A stretch of DNA of 64,000 nt from Fibrisoma limi BUZ 3 (GCF_000296815.2 NZ_CAIT01000006.1:378777-442776), one strand, 5' to 3'. Shown: positions 25,916 through 34,845, counted from the stretch's first letter. Made by a program: numbers and translations. Notes: generated by a model not told the origin, from the letters alone.

Positions 25916-28585
25916 TCAAGGCTCCTCCTTCTCGCCCGCGTGGCGGAAACGTGGATACGGCTTGTCGCCCTTCGTCGCGAACCAGAGGATTTCGTTCATC
26001 AATTCGTCTTCGCCGGTGTCGATGCCTTCTTCGGCCTGCTCAACCGATTCGCGGGCGTAGTGCAGCGCCTTGCCCCGCAGACTCGACAGCGGCTTGTTCA
26101 TCTCATCCAGCGGAATTCGGTTCTGAATAGCCCCGAAGGGTGTTGGATCGGCTTTATCCGTAAAGCAATCGAACATGGGCAGGGCCGTGGCATCGATAAC
26201 GTTCATGGGCGGCAGTCCCAGAATCAGTTCCATCGTTCGCATCATCGACGTTTGGTTGTAGTTGGTCGAGATTGTCCGCCGGAGCCGGGAGTAGTGACTT
26301 ACCACGAAGCCCGTCGTGCGGTAGGCCGAGATGTGATCCCAACCCGCCTGCGAATCGTCTTCCGTGATGAAAATGACGGTATTGTCGGCAAAGCGGCTTT
26401 TCTGAACGGCTTCCACGATCCGCCCGACGGCCAGGTCGTTATCTGCCACCATGGCCCGTGGGGTAGGGAACTGCGGACTCATCCCCGCCGTGTGATCATT
26501 GGGAAGGGCCATAATCATTAGGTTCGGCCAGTCGTCGCCGGGGCGGGCGGCTGCCGTGTTCAGGTCGCGGATAAATGCATCGGCCCGCATCTGGTCGCTG
26601 ATCGTTTCGTCGTCGCAGCCGGGGAAATCCATCGCCAGAATCGGCCGCACCCGCGAGATGGTGGTCGTGTTGGTGTACGAAAACGGTTGCCCGGCCTCGC
26701 GCATCTGGTACAGCTTCCGCCAGTCGTACTGTTTCTTGTCGAACTGGCAGGTGCAGGCTTCGCCGTAGATGCGGACCGTTTTGCCGTGGTCGAGGGCGTT
26801 GTTCCAGATCATGCCTTTCTTGTTGTACACCAGGGCGTCGTACAGCACGTGCGGGTACGACCGGAACCACGCCCGGACGCTTTTTTCGGTGTAGTCGGTC
26901 ACCATGGCGGCATCAGCCCAGTGGTGGCCTTCGGCGGAAGATTTGCCGGATACGTGGTAGTTGTCGAGCAGCATGAACTCGCGGGCAAGCTGGTGCTGAT
27001 TGGGCGTTACGCTATCGCCAAACACGCAGAGTGAGGGCATTCCGCGGCCTTCCTTCATATCGCCCAGCACCTGATCGTAGGTCCGGTTTTCCTTGATGAT
27101 GTAGATCACGTGTTTGAACACCGAGGGCTCGCCGATGCGCTCGGGCACGGGCCGGGGTTTGGCATCCGGTCGGGGTAGCTGCTCAGCCAGCGCCAGCCGG
27201 AACTGTAAACTTAGCTTCCGAACCTGATCCGTATAGTCCGTCAACTGCGCATCCGTCGGTACGGGAATGACCGACAAAGTGGCCAGTTGCCGGTGGGCGG
27301 TATACGCTTCCTGGCCAGCTTTCATCGGTTCGGCGGTCCGGCTGTTGCCCATGTCAACGGACGTAGCAATGCGGGCACCGCTGCCTTCGAGGTTCGTTAC
27401 GTAGAGGTCGTTGCCGAGTTGAAGCACACCACCGGGATAGGCTTGGGTAGGGATGTAGCCACGCACCTGTTTGTTGGTCAGCGATACGACGGCTACCGCA
27501 TTGTCGAGCCCATTGGCGACGTAGAGCGTGGTGCCGGTCGAATCGAGGGCCAGGGCGTTGGGCGTACTGCCGATGTAGGAGGTTTGTCCCTGAAACAAAC
27601 CCACCGGAATCGAATCCGTCACCTGGCGCGACTGCGCGTCGATGATCGATACGTGGTCGCTGTTCCCGTTGGCGACGTAGAGCCGCTGGCCAGTGCGGTC
27701 GGCAAGAATGGCGTTCGGGTGAAGCCCCACCCGTAGTTCGGTTTCGGGGCGGCCGGTATTCCGGTCAATGACGGATACGGTGCCCTGTATGATTGCCCCC
27801 GTACGCGGATCAACGTAGGCACTACCCCAGGGGATACCCGCCGTTTCGCGCTGCTGCGTTGAATCCGGTAAGGGCCCCGCCCAGTTTGTTACGTAGGCGC
27901 GGTCGCCGGCCAGCGCAACCCCGAACGGAGCCACACCCGTGGGGGCCGTCCAGACGATGCTCCGGTCCGAAAACCTGACTTTCGTGAGTTGGTTGTTGCC
28001 GTTCAGAACGACATACAGGTACGGTTCGCCCGCTTCCACACTGACCGCTACGTCGTTGGCGAGGGCAATGGGAGCCGGCGCTACAGCACTGAACGGAATC
28101 AGGCTGACTGTACCAATTTTGCCGTTTGTCCATGTGGCTACCATCACGCCCGATTTGCCCCGTTCCCGCTCGGAAGCGCCCCAGACGATGTAGGTCTGGC
28201 TCTTATACACGAAGGTTTCGATGCCTGAGTACGTGCTCATCATCGCCTTGTAGTCAGGAACGCTGCTGAACGCCCACCGCTGCACAATCTTGCGGCTGGC
28301 CCGGTCGAGGATGGCGATGCCGTAGCGGTCTTCGATCACCAGTTGCTGTTCTCCCGGCAGTACGGCCAGATCGAGGGTGTGATTCTCCAGTTTAGGGTCG
28401 CCGTAGCTCAGCACCGTCCCGGCCGACTGCGTAAGCCGGTTGTAGGGCATGATCAGGGGCGACTTTTCATTGAGCACCCGTTTGTCGGCGCGGTGGCGGT
28501 AGGCACGCTGCGGACGCTGAGCGTACACCGACAGGCTCAGCGTCAGTAATAGACACAGGGGAAAAAGGGATAATCTGTTCATCAT
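25916..28585 (-). CDS. Exported YVTN-propeller/phosphoesterase fusion
   Basis: An 889-residue exported protein (signal peptide MMNRLSLFPLCLLLTLSLSVYAQ). Residues about 60-440 form a YVTN/YncE-like beta-propeller (DRTGQRLYVANGNSDHVSII; LDSTGTTLYVANGLDNAV). Residues about 480-840 form an alkaline-phosphatase-like phosphoesterase domain of the phospholipase C/acid phosphatase family PF04185 (YIIKENRTYDQVLGDM; FITEDDSQAGWDHISAYR). The ATG overlaps the stop of the upstream PI-PLC gene by one base (TGATG), so translation is probably coupled. Expected role: cleavage of extracellular phosphodi- or monoesters. The exact substrate is unknown. Confidence 0.85.
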   Translation of the reverse strand: MMNRLSLFPLCLLLTLSLSVYAQRPQRAYRHRADKRVLNEKSPLIMPYNRLTQSAGTVLSYGDPKLENHTLDLAVLPGEQQLVIEDRYGIAILDRASRKIVQRWAFSSVPDYKAMMSTYSGIETFVYKSQTYIVWGASERERGKSGVMVATWTNGKIGTVSLIPFSAVAPAPIALANDVAVSVEAGEPYLYVVLNGNNQLTKVRFSDRSIVWTAPTGVAPFGVALAGDRAYVTNWAGPLPDSTQQRETAGIPWGSAYVDPRTGAIIQGTVSVIDRNTGRPETELRVGLHPNAILADRTGQRLYVANGNSDHVSIIDAQSRQVTDSIPVGLFQGQTSYIGSTPNALALDSTGTTLYVANGLDNAVAVVSLTNKQVRGYIPTQAYPGGVLQLGNDLYVTNLEGSGARIATSVDMGNSRTAEPMKAGQEAYTAHRQLATLSVIPVPTDAQLTDYTDQVRKLSLQFRLALAEQLPRPDAKPRPVPERIGEPSVFKHVIYIIKENRTYDQVLGDMKEGRGMPSLCVFGDSVTPNQHQLAREFMLLDNYHVSGKSSAEGHHWADAAMVTDYTEKSVRAWFRSYPHVLYDALVYNKKGMIWNNALDHGKTVRIYGEACTCQFDKKQYDWRKLYQMREAGQPFSYTNTTTISRVRPILAMDFPGCDDETISDQMRADAFIRDLNTAAARPGDDWPNLMIMALPNDHTAGMSPQFPTPRAMVADNDLAVGRIVEAVQKSRFADNTVIFITEDDSQAGWDHISAYRTTGFVVSHYSRLRRTISTNYNQTSMMRTMELILGLPPMNVIDATALPMFDCFTDKADPTPFGAIQNRIPLDEMNKPLSSLRGKALHYARESVEQAEEGIDTGEDELMNEILWFATKGDKPYPRFRHAGEKEEP

Positions 28586-29664
28586 CAGCGCAGGGACGGA
28601 TTGAGCCGAAGATACGTACCACCGTCGAAACTTACGGAGTAATCGGAGGGGAAATGCTGGCTTTTTACGTAATAATCCGTCGTGATGATCTGCGCCCCCG
28701 ATGCGCAGGCCGCTTCGAACTTGCGCTTGTCGTTCAGCCGGGCTTCTTTGGTATCCGCATCGGCGCGAGTGCGGACGAGGTACCCTTTCTTCACCAGCTC
28801 GCGAATTTTTGTGCCATCAGCTATGGGGTCGTTCAGGATCAGGAAAGCTGCTTCGGGCGTACCGGCTTCAGCATTCGTGAACAGTACCCGGCCTTTCAAA
28901 GAGGGATGCCCGGCGATGTAAGCCGCCCGTTTGTCGCCGGTCTCGTCCAGAATAAACATAAACTTACCCCGGGCGGCTTTCACCGTTGGCCAGTTGCCGG
29001 CCAGCACCGCTTTTTCGAGCGTTTCGGAACGGTCACGTACGTCGTCGGGCGTAATGAGTTTCCCGCGACCCAACCCGGCCACGATGGTGCTGTCCAGTTG
29101 ATCATACACCTGAGCTGTAAACGGTTCGGGCACCGTGAAGCCCGGCTGGTCGATCTTGTCGTCTTTCGCGTTCATGGTGATGAAAACCGGGTAGTGATTC
29201 GGGTGAGCTGCCGACCAGCGCTTGAGTTCGTCCAGACAAGCCGCGAACGTGAGGCAGTTTGACCGAAAGTCAATGTCCTGAATGTGCAGCACTTTGAAGC
29301 CCGGTGCGTTCATAACCCCTTCCGGATCGTAGGGTTTCTGCCCTTTGGCCCATTCCAGTCCTTTCGGGTGAGCGTATTTGCCGCCTTTGGTGTCGGCGTA
29401 AACGTCAATCTCCAGGTTCTGCAAACCCATGTTGAGCTGCTCCGACAGGCTGATATGGCTGTAGTCGATGGCTTTGAAGCGGCCGGGTCGACGCTCGATT
29501 GAATCGGTGCGGGTCAGCAGAGCAAACAGCGCCGGGTCGATGGCCTGTTTGTAGCTGTTGTGCGAGCCGATCACCTGAATCTGATTAAGTTTAACGGTAT
29601 CAATGTCGGGGACGGTAAATGCAGCCGCAACCGCAGCCACGACGAGAGGAAGTAGTTTTTTCAT
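28585..29664 (-). CDS. Exported Ca2+-dependent phosphoinositide phospholipase C-like protein
   Basis: A 359-residue exported protein (MKKLLPLVVAAVAAAFTVP). It matches the bacterial Ca2+-dependent PI-PLC family PF16670: catalytic-type IGSHNSYK near residue 33, metal-site LEIDVYAD near 103, second histidine in KVLHIQDIDFRSNC, and a C-terminal ITTDYYVKS strand. These TIM-barrel enzymes cleave glycerophosphodiesters such as phosphatidylinositol to diacylglycerol and inositol phosphate. The next gene, a phosphoesterase, overlaps it by one base and may remove the phosphate released. A candidate -7 element (TAACTTTC) lies just upstream. Family good; true substrate untested. Confidence 0.85.
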   Translation of the reverse strand: MKKLLPLVVAAVAAAFTVPDIDTVKLNQIQVIGSHNSYKQAIDPALFALLTRTDSIERRPGRFKAIDYSHISLSEQLNMGLQNLEIDVYADTKGGKYAHPKGLEWAKGQKPYDPEGVMNAPGFKVLHIQDIDFRSNCLTFAACLDELKRWSAAHPNHYPVFITMNAKDDKIDQPGFTVPEPFTAQVYDQLDSTIVAGLGRGKLITPDDVRDRSETLEKAVLAGNWPTVKAARGKFMFILDETGDKRAAYIAGHPSLKGRVLFTNAEAGTPEAAFLILNDPIADGTKIRELVKKGYLVRTRADADTKEARLNDKRKFEAACASGAQIITTDYYVKSQHFPSDYSVSFDGGTYLRLNPSLR

Positions 29665-29811
29665 GGGTAACTGAGCAAGCCTTGATGGTTGAAAGTTACA
29701 GGCCGCGGTATTACCCCTACGTTAAATTTGTCTGGTGCTACGCGTTCGCTCTGGAGACAGCCCTATGTTGATGCTTATCAGGCTGCTTTTGCGTACTGCA
29801 TCGTTGATGGT

Positions 29812-30231
29812 TTACAGCGCAAGCTTGCCGAAGCTGTTGTTATAAACTTTTCCCGCAATAGGATGAGTAAATTTTATGGCCGACCAGGTCGCGTTTACGC
29901 TCAGCGTTTTGCTTTCGACCAAGCCGTAGTCATAGCCTATTTTGATGACAGTCGGTAACGTCAGGTCGGTCGCTAGTTGTTTCGCTTTCGGCCACGATAC
30001 CCAGAGCGTACCCGTTGGCTTGAGGTGAGGTTTCAGCCTGGGAAACTGTTCGGATAAGTCGGCCTGGCTCGTCGCAAAAAGGTGGATGTAATCAAAATCG
30101 CCACTCAATTCGGACGTACGTTCCAAATCGGGCAGCTCGATGGCGGCCATGGCATCGTCGGGGGCGTTGACGAAAAAGGCCCGGCTGCCTGGCTTAATGC
30201 CCATTTTTGCCGATACTGGCTTAGGTGTCAT
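29812..30231 (-). CDS. DUF3052-like cytoplasmic protein
   Basis: A 139-residue soluble protein (KMGIKPGSRAFFVNAPDDA; FDYIHLFATSQADLSEQFP; GTLWVSWPKA) resembling the DUF3052 family, whose function is unknown. It has no signal peptide. Its ATG overlaps the stop of the upstream DUF1080 gene (ATGA, 4 bases), so the two are translated together although one is exported and the other is not. The 147 bases between it and the PI-PLC gene show nothing recognisable. Confidence 0.75.
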   Translation of the reverse strand: MTPKPVSAKMGIKPGSRAFFVNAPDDAMAAIELPDLERTSELSGDFDYIHLFATSQADLSEQFPRLKPHLKPTGTLWVSWPKAKQLATDLTLPTVIKIGYDYGLVESKTLSVNATWSAIKFTHPIAGKVYNNSFGKLAL

Positions 30232-30962
30232 TGTCGTGCAGATAGTGGTTTTACGGCAACTTCTTTAAAGAACACGACATCATTAGCGCCGTGATTCTGC
30301 AAGCCTATATACCCCGCCGTGGGTCGTCTTCCCCGGAGAGGTTCAAAATCGAATTTACGGGCTGGAACCGGTTGCCCCTCCCGATAATCGGTCACCTTTA
30401 TGCCGTTCACGGTCACTACGGTGCGGTCGCCGTCCAGCGTAATTTCCATCGTATTCCAGTTGGGGCCGGGCTTCCCCGGTTTGGCCAGCGGTTTCGACAG
30501 GGAGTAGAGGGTACCCGTAACGTGGTATTCATCCTCGTTCGACGTTTCGGGGCGATTGTCAATCTGAACTTCGTAGCCGTAATGGACCGGCATCCACTCT
30601 TCCCGGGGCTCGACCGGGATGCGGATAAAGACGCCCGAGTTGCTGTTTTCTTTTTCCATGCGGTACACAATGCGCAGCGTACAGTTGCTGAATGTCTCCC
30701 TGGTCCAGTAAAGTAACCCCATCCCGCCATGCCCCCGGATCAGCCCTTTGTCGACCGACATGCGGCCCTGACCAACATGTTTCCAGCCCGTCAGGTCTTT
30801 GCCGTTGAAGAGCTGCCGCCATCCGGTGGCTGTTGTCTGCACGGGTGCCAACGTCGTGACGCCGGTGGGACTTTCCAATGGCTGAAATGAGGGTAGCGCC
30901 AAGCCAGGCATTAAGAGCAAACCCAGGCAGATCAGGCTGGGAGTAAGATGGATTCGTTTCAT
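30228..30962 (-). CDS. Exported DUF1080 (3-keto-disaccharide hydrolase-like) protein
   Basis: A 244-residue protein starting at MKRIHLTPSLICLGLLL with a signal peptide; a longer frame opens 50 codons upstream but runs through a non-coding hairpin region. It is one DUF1080/LamG-like domain (LFNGKDLTGWKHVGQG; SNSGVFIRIP; YEVQIDNRPETSNEDE; YIGLQNHG), a fuller version than the one at 17490. It overlaps the DUF3052 gene by 4 bases. It probably acts on, or binds, oxidised sugars in the periplasm or outside, a role that would fit the aldose oxidation genes divergent from it at 31.3 kb. Confidence 0.85.
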   Translation of the reverse strand: MKRIHLTPSLICLGLLLMPGLALPSFQPLESPTGVTTLAPVQTTATGWRQLFNGKDLTGWKHVGQGRMSVDKGLIRGHGGMGLLYWTRETFSNCTLRIVYRMEKENSNSGVFIRIPVEPREEWMPVHYGYEVQIDNRPETSNEDEYHVTGTLYSLSKPLAKPGKPGPNWNTMEITLDGDRTVVTVNGIKVTDYREGQPVPARKFDFEPLRGRRPTAGYIGLQNHGANDVVFFKEVAVKPLSARQ

Positions 30963-31030
30963 AGGTACGGGTATGTGCACTAAGAGACTGTTTTGAAGAT
31001 ACATGTCTTGCCTAGTATGAGTGCTTTTGC

Positions 31031-31108
31031 CATTCCGACGCAGGAGGAATCTTCGGGAATCTATAGGGAAAGTTACCACATACCGGAAATTCCTCCTGCG
31101 TCGGAATG
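31031..31108. repeat. 20-bp perfect inverted repeat (CATTCCGACG type)
   Basis: Arms at 31031-31050 and 31089-31108 are perfect 20-base complements (starting CATTCCGACGCAGG) around a 38-base centre, inside the divergent gap 30963-31326. No transposase is present, so this may be a palindromic intergenic repeat or a miniature element. The rest of the 364-base gap shows no gene. Confidence 0.7.
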
Positions 31109-31326
31109 ACAAAAATAGTTTTTAGTGCATCTCCAAAAAGTTAGGTTTGTCTCAGCTAATATTGAGTAAATAAAGCAGGCAAACGTATCTACTGATGGGG
31201 GAGGAAAGAAATGTCGTTACAAACTGAACGATGCTGGCAGCGTTCTGGGTACGCTTACGGTTATTTTCGCGTATCTTTTCCGCCCTTATAAAGGCACATT
31301 TAACTAAATCCTTGTAACACAGCTTC

Positions 31327-32280
31327 ATGGAGTACAGAAGGCTCGGGAAGACCGATATGGACGTATCCATCCTTGGTTTCGGTGCATCGCCCCTGGGAAA
31401 CGTCTTCGACATAACCGACGAGCAGGACGCTATTCGCGCCGTTCATTCGGCCCTTGATCACGGCATTAACTTCTTCGATGTGGCCCCTTTTTATGGCGAT
31501 ACACTCGCCGAAAAACGCCTGGGGAAAGCCCTGCTCAACAAACGAAAGGATGTGCTGCTGGCCACCAAATGCTGCCGGTACGCCAACGGCGTTTTCGATT
31601 TTTCGTACCAGCGGGTGATGACAAGCATCGACGAATCGCTGGAACGTCTGCAAACAGACTATGTCGATCTCTACCAGGTGCATGATATTGAGTTCGGTGA
31701 CCGTGAGCAGGTGCTGAACGAGGCCATTCCGGCCGCGCTGGAAGTAAAGAAACAGGGCAAAGCCCGCTACGTCGGTTTCTCGGGACTGCCGGTTCGCTAC
31801 CTCGCGCAGATTGCCCGGGTCGTTGAGGTCGACACGGTATTGTCGTGGGGGCACTATACCCTGCTCGACGACGAGATCAACGACGAACTCGTGCCTTTGT
31901 CGCAGCAGAAAGGATTTGGCCTGCTGAATGCGGCTCCTCTGATGCAGCGCATCCTGTCGGATGCACCCGTTCCGCCGTGGCAGAACTCACCCCAGCCGGT
32001 TAAAGACATACAACCCAAACTGCTTCAACTGTGCGGTGAGTACGGTGTGGCCCTGAGCGACGTTGCAATCAGGTTCGCGCTGGAGCATCCGGCCATTGCT
32101 ACGACCATCATCGGGATGAACACGCAGCGGCAGGTCGAACAGAACGTACGGGTACTTGACTTCCGGATTCCGGACGGTCTGCTTGACCGTATTGACGAAT
32201 TGGTGGCACCGGTAAAAAACTGGATGTGGTTCGAAGGAAAACCGGAAAATAACGTTCCTAAACCGACAAAAACACAATGA
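31327..32280 (+). CDS. Aldo/keto reductase (L-fucose/L-galactose dehydrogenase-like)
   Basis: A 317-residue NAD(P)-dependent (beta/alpha)8 enzyme. The catalytic tetrad is visible: Asp and Tyr in FFDVAPFYG, Lys in LLATKCC, His in YQVHDIE; the cofactor pocket includes TTIIGMNT. Best fit is the branch containing L-fucose dehydrogenase, L-galactose dehydrogenase and D-threo-aldose 1-dehydrogenase, which oxidise aldoses at C1 to lactones. It is the first gene of an operon and overlaps the dehydrogenase downstream by 4 bases (ATGA). The sugar itself is inferred, partly from the mutarotase at the end of the operon. Confidence 0.88.
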   Translation: MEYRRLGKTDMDVSILGFGASPLGNVFDITDEQDAIRAVHSALDHGINFFDVAPFYGDTLAEKRLGKALLNKRKDVLLATKCCRYANGVFDFSYQRVMTSIDESLERLQTDYVDLYQVHDIEFGDREQVLNEAIPAALEVKKQGKARYVGFSGLPVRYLAQIARVVEVDTVLSWGHYTLLDDEINDELVPLSQQKGFGLLNAAPLMQRILSDAPVPPWQNSPQPVKDIQPKLLQLCGEYGVALSDVAIRFALEHPAIATTIIGMNTQRQVEQNVRVLDFRIPDGLLDRIDELVAPVKNWMWFEGKPENNVPKPTKTQ

Positions 32281-33305
32281 ACACGATAAATGCCTTAGTG
32301 CTGGTTGAACCTGGAAAAACCGAAGTGCGGGCAATCGACATGCCCCGGCCGGGCAACGGCGACGTGCTGCTGCAGGTAAGCCGGGTTGGGTTTTGCGGGG
32401 GCGATCTGAACGGCTTCCGGGGACTGTTTGAACTACAGGAATACCCGAACGTACTGGGCCACGAGGTCGGCGCAACGATCGTCGAAACCGGACCGGATGT
32501 GCCCGAAGCGTTTCGGCCGGGGATGCGGGTGACGGTTAATCCCTACCAGAACTGTGGGGTGTGCCTTTCGTGCCGCAAGGGGAGACCCAACGCCTGCCAG
32601 GATAACAAAACAATGGGCGTTCGGCGACCGGGGGCCATGACCCGCTACATTGCCGTGCCGTGGGAAAAGCTGCATACCTCTGATAAGCTATCCCTGCGCG
32701 AGCTGGCCCTGGTCGAGCCGCTGACGGTTGGCTTCCACGCGGCTGCCCGGGGGCGGGTGGCGGCCGGGGAGAAAGTGGCCGTAATCGGCTGCGGCATTGT
32801 CGGTATGGGGGCCGTCGCGTCGTCGGTGAACCGGGGTGCCGAGGTGATTGCCATTGACATAGATGATACCAAAATGGACATTGCCCGCAAAGCCGGAGCT
32901 GCCCACGCGATTAATACCACCAAAACCGACCTGCGCGAAGCGCTGATGCAGATAACCAACGGCGACGGTCCCGATGTGGTAATCGAAGCGGTGGGCAATG
33001 CCGCTACGTACCGGGCCGCCGTCGATGAGGTGGCGTACACGGGTCGGGTGGTTTACATCGGCTACGCCAAACAGCCAGTGGCCTATCAGACCGGTACGTT
33101 CGTGCGGAAGGAGGTGGAGATACTGGGTTCCCGCAACTGTCTGGGCGACTTCCCCGATGTGATCAGTTATCTGGAATCGGGCCGCTTCCCGGTCGATGCG
33201 GTGATCAGCCGGACCGTCAAACTGGACGAAGCCGGGGCCGCGCTGGCCGAATGGTCGGCGAACCCCGGCCCGATCACAAAAATTATGGTTGATCTGGATG
33301 ACTAG
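32277..33305 (+). CDS. Zinc-dependent alcohol/polyol dehydrogenase
   Basis: A 342-residue medium-chain dehydrogenase. Catalytic zinc ligands are seen in VGFCGGDLNGF and NVLGHEVG, structural zinc cysteines in CGVCLSCRKGRPNAC, and the Rossmann motif VIGCGIVGMGAV. It resembles L-threonine 3-dehydrogenase, sorbitol dehydrogenase and sugar-acid 5-dehydrogenases of the same family (for example L-galactonate oxidoreductase), so it probably oxidises a secondary hydroxyl of a sugar acid or polyol. Start and stop overlap both neighbours, showing tight operon structure. Confidence 0.88.
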   Translation: MNTINALVLVEPGKTEVRAIDMPRPGNGDVLLQVSRVGFCGGDLNGFRGLFELQEYPNVLGHEVGATIVETGPDVPEAFRPGMRVTVNPYQNCGVCLSCRKGRPNACQDNKTMGVRRPGAMTRYIAVPWEKLHTSDKLSLRELALVEPLTVGFHAAARGRVAAGEKVAVIGCGIVGMGAVASSVNRGAEVIAIDIDDTKMDIARKAGAAHAINTTKTDLREALMQITNGDGPDVVIEAVGNAATYRAAVDEVAYTGRVVYIGYAKQPVAYQTGTFVRKEVEILGSRNCLGDFPDVISYLESGRFPVDAVISRTVKLDEAGAALAEWSANPGPITKIMVDLDD

Positions 33306-34131
33306 TCGTATAAAATCGTGCGTTACCATCGCTCTGGTCCCGCCGATCAGAACAGGCCCCTGGATTTACTGGGACGATCTGGATGCCAGTATGCGCAAAG
33401 CGGCTGCGCTGGGGTTTGATGCCGTCGAACTCTTCACCGCGTCGGCGGATGCCATTGCTGCCAAGCACCTGACTGCCCTGAGCCGGCAGCACAATCTGGC
33501 GATAGCCGCCGTTGGGACCGGTGCCGGCAAAGTTATGCACGGGCTGACACTGACCGACCCTGACCCGGCTGTGCGGGCCAAGGCGGTACAGTTCATTCAG
33601 CACATGATTGCGTTCGGTGGCCAGGTGCAGGCTCCGGCCATTATCGGTTCCATGCAGGGCAACGCAACGCCGGGCGTATCACGGGAGCAGGCACTCGACT
33701 GGCTGGCCGACGGTCTGAACGTACTGGGTGATTACGCCGAACGCGAGGGCGTACCACTGATTTACGAGCCGCTGAACCGTTACGAGACCAACCTGATCAA
33801 CCGGCTGGAGGATGGCGTGGAGCTGCTCAGTACGTTGACAACCCGTAACGTGCGGCTGCTGGCCGATCTATTCCATATGAACATCGAGGAAACGTCGTTG
33901 CAGGATAGCATCCGGTCGGCGGGTAGGGCTATTGGGCATGTTCACATTGCCGACAGCAACCGCCGGCCGATCGGTTTTGGGCATACAGAGATGAGCGGGA
34001 TCGCGACAGCCCTGACCGACATTGGCTACAGTGGCTACGTATCGGCCGAAGCGTTTCCCTGGCCTGATCCCGATGCCGCAGCCGGGCAGACCATCAACGC
34101 CTATCGGCAGTATTTTGGCCGTGTTTATTAA
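33298..34131 (+). CDS. TIM-barrel sugar isomerase/epimerase (Hyi-like)
   Basis: A 277-residue xylose-isomerase-like TIM-barrel protein. The start at ATG 33298 overlaps the preceding stop by 8 bases; a TTG three codons earlier is less likely. Metal-ligand positions are seen in LIYEPLNRYE, LADLFHMNIEE, HVHIADSNRRPIGFG and VSAEAFPW. Relatives include hydroxypyruvate isomerase and D-tagatose/psicose 3-epimerase. Within this operon it would interconvert the keto sugar or sugar acid made by the two dehydrogenases. Confidence 0.85.
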   Translation: MTSRIKSCVTIALVPPIRTGPWIYWDDLDASMRKAAALGFDAVELFTASADAIAAKHLTALSRQHNLAIAAVGTGAGKVMHGLTLTDPDPAVRAKAVQFIQHMIAFGGQVQAPAIIGSMQGNATPGVSREQALDWLADGLNVLGDYAEREGVPLIYEPLNRYETNLINRLEDGVELLSTLTTRNVRLLADLFHMNIEETSLQDSIRSAGRAIGHVHIADSNRRPIGFGHTEMSGIATALTDIGYSGYVSAEAFPWPDPDAAAGQTINAYRQYFGRVY

Positions 34132-34170
34132 TTCATTCACTACGTTATCGCTTCGCACGGAAGCCGTCCT

Positions 34171-34512
34171 ATGCAACGATTCTGTTTAACCCTTGACCTC
34201 AAAGACGATCCGGAACTGATTCAGGAATACGAAGCCTGGCACGCGCCCGGCAAAGGCTGGCCCGAAGTTCGGCAAAACGACCTGGATGCCGGGGTGCTCG
34301 ATCTTCAGATCTACCGCTTTGGTACCCGCATGGTGATGATACTGGAAACAGACGACGATTTCTCGTTCGAGAAGAAAGCCGAGATGGACGCTAAGAACTC
34401 CCACGTACAGAAATGGGAGGAACTGATGTGGAACTACCAGCAGGCCGTTCCCGGCGCTAAACCAGGACAAAAATGGGTGCTGATGGACCAGATTTTTCAG
34501 TTTGAGAAGTAG
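34171..34512 (+). CDS. L-rhamnose/L-fucose mutarotase (RhaM family)
   Basis: A 113-residue protein of the RhaM fold (RFCLTLDLKDDPELIQEYEAWH; WPEVRQNDLDAGV; EKWEEL-type tail), which speeds exchange between the alpha and beta anomers of L-rhamnose or L-fucose. It lies 39 bases after the isomerase and is presumably co-transcribed. Its presence is the main clue that the operon handles a 6-deoxy-L-sugar, because anomer choice limits C1 dehydrogenases. Confidence 0.85.
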   Translation: MQRFCLTLDLKDDPELIQEYEAWHAPGKGWPEVRQNDLDAGVLDLQIYRFGTRMVMILETDDDFSFEKKAEMDAKNSHVQKWEELMWNYQQAVPGAKPGQKWVLMDQIFQFEK

Positions 34513-34542
34513 CTGGCATAGCTTGCCTGCATGCCGGTCCGA

Positions 34543-34845
34543 TCAGAGGGCTTTCCCTTCGATGAGCAGTACCCGGGCAATCGACTGCTCTTTTAGGGGC
34601 AGGTAGGCCAGTCGCTGTGGATTGTCGCGGTAGGCCTCAAAATCGGCCAGGGTCGGAAAACTAACCAGGTGAATTTCGTAAGGGTAGCCAAAGCTCGTCG
34701 CCAGCACGGCCGATCGGGGAGGACGCACCCGATAAAGCAACTCGCCGTTGTACTGGCTGAGGAACGGCAGCACCTGATCTTCAAACGATTCGAATATGGC
34801 TTCCTGTCCGTCTACAACGAACAGTACCTGAGTGTAATACACCAT
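34543..34845 (-). CDS. DUF1330-like small alpha/beta-barrel protein
   Basis: A 100-residue protein starting at MVYYTQVLFVVDGQEAIF; a longer frame begins 30 codons upstream but lacks coding character. The pattern YEIHLVSFPTLADFEAYRDNPQ matches the DUF1330/dimeric alpha-beta barrel superfamily, small dimers that bind diverse ligands. It is convergent with the mutarotase (30 bases apart). The function is unknown. Nothing else is seen in the 187 bases up to 35033. Confidence 0.7.
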   Translation of the reverse strand: MVYYTQVLFVVDGQEAIFESFEDQVLPFLSQYNGELLYRVRPPRSAVLATSFGYPYEIHLVSFPTLADFEAYRDNPQRLAYLPLKEQSIARVLLIEGKAL

